A DNA stretch of 41,297 nt from positions 1 through 41,297 of the forward strand of contig JADLHF010000011.1 of the NCBI GenBank assembly GCA_020848935.1. The letters are read 5' to 3'. A program made the position numbers and the translations under genes. The stretch's first letter is position 1. Every line of letters starts with the position of its first letter. This DNA is from Acetobacteraceae bacterium (GTDB taxonomy: Bacteria > Pseudomonadota > Alphaproteobacteria > Acetobacterales > Acetobacteraceae). Under the pieces are notes generated by a model, which saw only the letters and a list, made by a program, of their open reading frames with translations, did not search any database and was not told where the DNA came from. Shown here piece after piece: positions 38,362 to 41,297 of the stretch.

Positions 38362-39237
38362 ATGCACCGCTTCATCCTGCTGTTGCCCCTGCTGATCCTG
38401 TTGCTGGCGCCGAACGCGAGAGGAGAAACGCCGCGCCTGCCCGGGCGCGGGATTGCGGCATTCCATAGCCTGTTTCAGGTGCCGCCACCGGCAGTCGCCA
38501 GCCCCTTGCCTGCCCGACCGCCCGGCAGCACTGCACCCGCCAGCACTGCACCAGGCAGCGCTGCACCCGGCATCCTGTGCCGGGCGGCGATTTCTGCCGC
38601 CGAGCGCGCCCATGGCATTCCCGCCGGGCTGCTGCTGGCCATCGGCCTGGTGGAGAGCGGGCGCACCGACCCGGCCACCGGCCAGCGCCACCCCTGGCCC
38701 TGGGCGGTGAATGCCGAAGGTCGCGGCGCGCTGTTCGACACTCGCGAAGGTGCATTGGCCTTCGTGCGCCAATCGGAGGCCGCCGGCACCCGCTCGATCG
38801 ACATCGGCTGCATGCAGGTCAACCGCGTCCATCATCCCGACGCCTTCGCCTCGCTGGAACAGGGCTTCGACCCCGCGGCCAATGCCGATTATGCCGCCCG
38901 TTTCCTGCGCCAGTTGAAGGAGGGGCCGGGTGGCGGCGACTGGATGAAGGCGGCGGGGTTCTACCACTCCCAGACGCCGGAGCGCGCCGAACCCTATCGT
39001 GCCCGCGTGCAGGCGGCGCTGGGCGGCCTGCCGCAAGCCGCGCGCCTGCCGGTTGCCATGCCCGGCGGGGGCGGCCAGGGGCTGGGCAACGGGGCGGAGC
39101 ATGCCAGCATGCTGGCAGCGGCACCGGGGGCGGTCGGGCGGGGACTGGATGCCTATCGCGCCCGGCCGGTGCCGTTGGCGCTGGTGGCTCGTGGCTTGGT
39201 CACCTCGCCGATCCGGCGCGGTGCGCTCAGCCCGTGA
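38362..39237 (+). CDS. Exported lytic transglycosylase (SLT-like)
   Basis: The 291-residue product has a signal peptide (MHRFILLLPLLILLLAPNAR, cut near residue 21), a Pro/Ser/Ala linker with STAPA repeats (about 45-70), and a transglycosylase domain at about 72-200. The catalytic Glu is Glu98 in LLLAIGLVESGRTD. TRSIDIGCMQVNRVHHPDAF supplies the conserved GxMQVN motif, and AAGFYHSQTPERAEPYRARV the C-terminal part. Such enzymes cleave peptidoglycan with anhydromuramic acid formation, often to let an envelope machine through the wall. The ATG at 38362 has AGGCGAGG upstream; 38344 is a possible alternative. A C-terminal tail of about 90 residues is unassigned. It faces the lipoprotein gene at 39286. 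Confidence 0.88.
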   Translation: MHRFILLLPLLILLLAPNARGETPRLPGRGIAAFHSLFQVPPPAVASPLPARPPGSTAPASTAPGSAAPGILCRAAISAAERAHGIPAGLLLAIGLVESGRTDPATGQRHPWPWAVNAEGRGALFDTREGALAFVRQSEAAGTRSIDIGCMQVNRVHHPDAFASLEQGFDPAANADYAARFLRQLKEGPGGGDWMKAAGFYHSQTPERAEPYRARVQAALGGLPQAARLPVAMPGGGGQGLGNGAEHASMLAAAPGAVGRGLDAYRARPVPLALVARGLVTSPIRRGALSP

Positions 39238-39285
39238 TGCTGGCTCCCGCCGGCTTTGCGATGTCGTGGTGCGCCACGGGAACGG

Positions 39286-39732
39286 TCAGCGGACGTAAAC
39301 CCGCACTTCGCGCGCCGGCGCGCCGGCATCGCCGCGCAGGCCGAGATGCAACCGGTCGCTGGATATGCCGGCCGCGCCGATGGTGGTTGCAACCGTGCGG
39401 GCATCCTGTGCCGCCTCGGCCACCCGGCGGTCCTGCTCGGCCGCCGCCTGGGGTGTGCCGGCCTGGAGCGGCACCAGGGCCAGCACGTCGAAGCTGACGT
39501 CAGGCTTGCGCTGCTGCGCCGCCTGCACCGCCTCGGCAAGGACCGCGCGGTAGTCCAGGCCGGGCTGGTCCATGCGGATGCTGACCAACGGCAGCGTCGG
39601 TGCCCGGGTGCGGGCGATCTCGGCCGGACCCGGCACCGGGGCGGCGGACTGGAAGGTGCGCTGGTCCACCAGCGTGCAGCCGGGCAGCGTGCCGGCGGCA
39701 AGCAAGGCAAGGGCGAAGGCGTGGTGGCGCAT
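39286..39732 (-). CDS. Small lipoprotein of unknown function
   Basis: The 148-residue product has a lipoprotein signal (MRHHAFALALLAAGTLPGCT; Cys19 follows the LPG lipobox). The mature part alternates helix-like Ala/Gln/Arg segments (YRAVLAEAVQAAQQRKPD; AEQDRRVAEAAQDARTVATT) with short strands and ends VRVYVR. I do not recognise the family, although the pattern is that of small OmpA-periplasmic-like alpha/beta domains. GGAGG lies about 10 nt before the ATG. It is convergent with the transglycosylase gene (48 nt apart) and divergent from the amidohydrolase gene, so it is probably transcribed alone. Confidence 0.75.
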   Translation of the reverse strand: MRHHAFALALLAAGTLPGCTLVDQRTFQSAAPVPGPAEIARTRAPTLPLVSIRMDQPGLDYRAVLAEAVQAAQQRKPDVSFDVLALVPLQAGTPQAAAEQDRRVAEAAQDARTVATTIGAAGISSDRLHLGLRGDAGAPAREVRVYVR

Positions 39733-39813
39733 CAGGGGGAACCTCCGGGTGGATGAAAACTTGCAGGAAGGTGGCCGGCGGGCAAGATGTCGGCAGCATC
39801 GGGGGATACCGGC

Positions 39814-41061
39814 ATGAGCGGCAGCACCAACCAGCGCATCGACGCCAAGCGCCTGTGGGACAGCCTGATGGAGATGGCCCGCTTCGGCGCCACCCCCAAG
39901 GGCGGGGTGCGGCGCCTGACCCTGAGCGATATCGACCGCCAGGGCCGCGACCATTTTCGCGCCCAGTGCGAGGCCGCCGGGCTGACCGTAAGGGTGGACG
40001 AGATCGGCAACATGTTCGCCCGGCGGCCGGGCCGTGACCCCGCCCGCCTGCCGGTGCTGATGGGCAGCCACCTGGACAGCCAGCCGAGCGGGGGAAAATT
40101 CGACGGTGCGCTGGGCGTGATCGCGGGGCTGGAGGTGATCCGCAGCCTCAACGACCTCGGCATCGCCACCGAGGCGCCGATCGAGCTGGTGAACTGGACG
40201 GACGAGGAGGGCAGCCGCTTCGGGCATTCGCTGATGGGCTCCGGCGTCTGGGCCGGCATCTACACGCGCGACAAGGCTTTCGCGCTCGCGGATACCGAGG
40301 GAGTGACGGTGGAGCAGGCGCTGGACGCCATCGGCTATCGCGGGCCGGAGCCGGCGCAGCCCTTCCCGGCCGATGCCTATTTCGAGCTGCACATCGAGCA
40401 GGGGCCGATCCTGGAGCGCGAGGGCACGCAGATCGGCATCGTCACCGGTGCCCAGGCGCAGGTCTGGTATGACGCGGTGGCAACCGGGCAGGATTCCCAC
40501 GCCGGCACCACCCCGCCCTCGGCCCGGCGGGACGCGCTGGTCTGTGCCGCGCGGATCATCGACCTGGTGGACCGCATGATGCGCGCCCGCGGGGAGGACG
40601 GACGCGGCACCGTGGGCCAGCTTCTGGTGCTGCCGAACAGCCGCAACGTGGTGCCCGGCGAGGTGCGTTTCAGCGTGGAGTTCCGCCACCCGAATGGTGC
40701 GGAAGTGGCCAGGATCGCCGAGGAATTCCCCGCCGCGGCGGCCGCGATCGCCACTGAATGCGGCGTCGGCTGGGAACTGACGGAACTGTTCCGCATCCCG
40801 CCCCAGCCCTTCGATCCCGCCTGCGTGGAGTTGGTGCGCCAGGCGAGCCGGAAGCTGGGCCTGTCCGCGCGCGACATCGTCAGCGGCGCCGGCCACGACG
40901 CGGTGTATGTCGCCCGCCACGTGCCGACGGCGATGATCTTCACCCCCTGCAAGGACGGGCTGAGCCACAACGAGGCCGAAAGCATCGAGCCGGAGGAGGC
41001 CGCCGCCGGCGCCCAGGTGCTGTTCGAAGCCGTGCTGGCCCGCGCCAATCGCACGCTTTGA
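39814..41061 (+). CDS. M20-family Zn-dependent amidohydrolase (carbamoylase/allantoate hydrolase type)
   Basis: The 415-residue enzyme is of the hydantoinase/carbamoylase family, which releases carbamoyl or ureido groups from N-carbamoyl amino acids, allantoate or ureidoglycine. Metal-binding motifs: MGSHLDSQPSGGKFDGALGV (His and bridging Asp), WTDEEGSRFGHSL (the Glu-Glu pair) and ELHIEQGPILE. The dimerisation/substrate part has QDSHAGTTPPSARRDAL, and VSGAGHDAVYVARHVPTAMI is near the C-terminus. The exact substrate is not readable. Nitrogen scavenging fits, but no purine or hydantoin genes are nearby. The ATG at 39814 follows a GGGGGA at good spacing; ATG 39787 in the same frame is the alternative and would add 9 residues. 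Confidence 0.9.
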   Translation: MSGSTNQRIDAKRLWDSLMEMARFGATPKGGVRRLTLSDIDRQGRDHFRAQCEAAGLTVRVDEIGNMFARRPGRDPARLPVLMGSHLDSQPSGGKFDGALGVIAGLEVIRSLNDLGIATEAPIELVNWTDEEGSRFGHSLMGSGVWAGIYTRDKAFALADTEGVTVEQALDAIGYRGPEPAQPFPADAYFELHIEQGPILEREGTQIGIVTGAQAQVWYDAVATGQDSHAGTTPPSARRDALVCAARIIDLVDRMMRARGEDGRGTVGQLLVLPNSRNVVPGEVRFSVEFRHPNGAEVARIAEEFPAAAAAIATECGVGWELTELFRIPPQPFDPACVELVRQASRKLGLSARDIVSGAGHDAVYVARHVPTAMIFTPCKDGLSHNEAESIEPEEAAAGAQVLFEAVLARANRTL

Positions 41062-41072
41062 AGGGAGGGGCC

Positions 41073-41101
41073 TTCACAAGCCCCCCCACCCTTGTTATAC
41101 G
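41073..41101 (+). promoter_or_regulatory. Probable promoter of tRNA-Lys
   Basis: TTCACA at 41073-41078 and TATACG at 41096-41101 are 17 nt apart and about 40 nt before the tRNA. Placement right after the amidohydrolase stop and before a strongly expressed RNA supports it, but the -10 is imperfect. Confidence 0.45.
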
Positions 41102-41139
41102 GCCGCCTCCGCGACAGCCACCGAGCCGCCGCGGAGGGC

Positions 41140-41215
<76 letters not shown>

Positions 41216-41297
41216 ATCTTTTCAACAGCATAGATAGAGATTGGCGGCCCGGGCAGAGTGAGGCGCATTGATGGGGCTTCACGCGTGCTGCGTTACC

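Overview
The window reads as a chromosomal segment of a high-GC alphaproteobacterium. The gene content fits the Acetobacteraceae/Rhodospirillales: a Hint-domain protein of the kind common in acetic-acid-bacteria relatives, a GNAT-Nudix fusion, argJ next to a PpiC foldase and secA, and dispersed AT-rich hairpin repeats. This placement is inferred from gene content only, because there is no rRNA in the window.

Layout. 1-2852: the 5' end of mutS (minus strand, cut by the window edge) diverges from maeB (malic enzyme with a phosphotransacetylase-like tail). 2853-5691: an accessory island with an AT-rich orphan membrane-protein gene behind a near-consensus promoter, an 837-bp IS5-type element with a CTAG target duplication, and a BrnT/BrnA toxin-antitoxin pair. 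5899-6638: a decayed DUF2189 membrane-protein gene. 6910-10186: a TPR/glycosyltransferase-like protein and a polytopic membrane protein. 10125-12783 (minus): a CinA-type molybdopterin-binding-domain protein, the GNAT-Nudix fusion and a lineage-type hypothetical. 12905-13193: a CtrA-box-like site and a tiny membrane protein. 13428-16226 (minus): GNAT, argJ and a PpiC-type isomerase, diverging from secA (16414-19131). 19316-23533: Hint-domain protein, TauD-like dioxygenase, exported protein. 23629-29918 (minus): a complete family-5 peptide/oligosaccharide ABC importer (binding protein, two permeases, two ATPases). 30105-31793: SulP transporter. 32014-36067 (minus): enolase-superfamily enzyme, aminotransferase and a divergent gamma-glutamyltransferase-like lipoprotein. 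36066-39237: M48 metalloprotease with TPRs, DsbA-like thiol oxidoreductase, lytic transglycosylase. 39286-41061: a small lipoprotein and an M20 amidohydrolase. 41140-41215: tRNA-Lys(CTT).

Functional themes. Several neighbours serve the cell envelope: SecA exports proteins; the PpiC isomerase, DsbA-like protein, M48 protease and lytic transglycosylase would act on exported proteins and the wall. The ABC importer, SulP carrier, enolase-superfamily enzyme, aminotransferase and M20 hydrolase suggest scavenging of organic nutrients.

The most unusual content is non-coding. Thirteen copies of an AT-rich hairpin unit occur only between genes from 10.9 kb onward, often as facing pairs. Three modular GC-rich palindrome clusters and two REP-like hairpins are also present. 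Third-codon-position strand bias switches from C-rich to G-rich on the plus strand irrespective of gene direction. I found no CRISPR array, prophage or clearly new multi-gene system. The best candidates for something undescribed are the orphan AT-rich membrane protein and the AT-rich repeat family.
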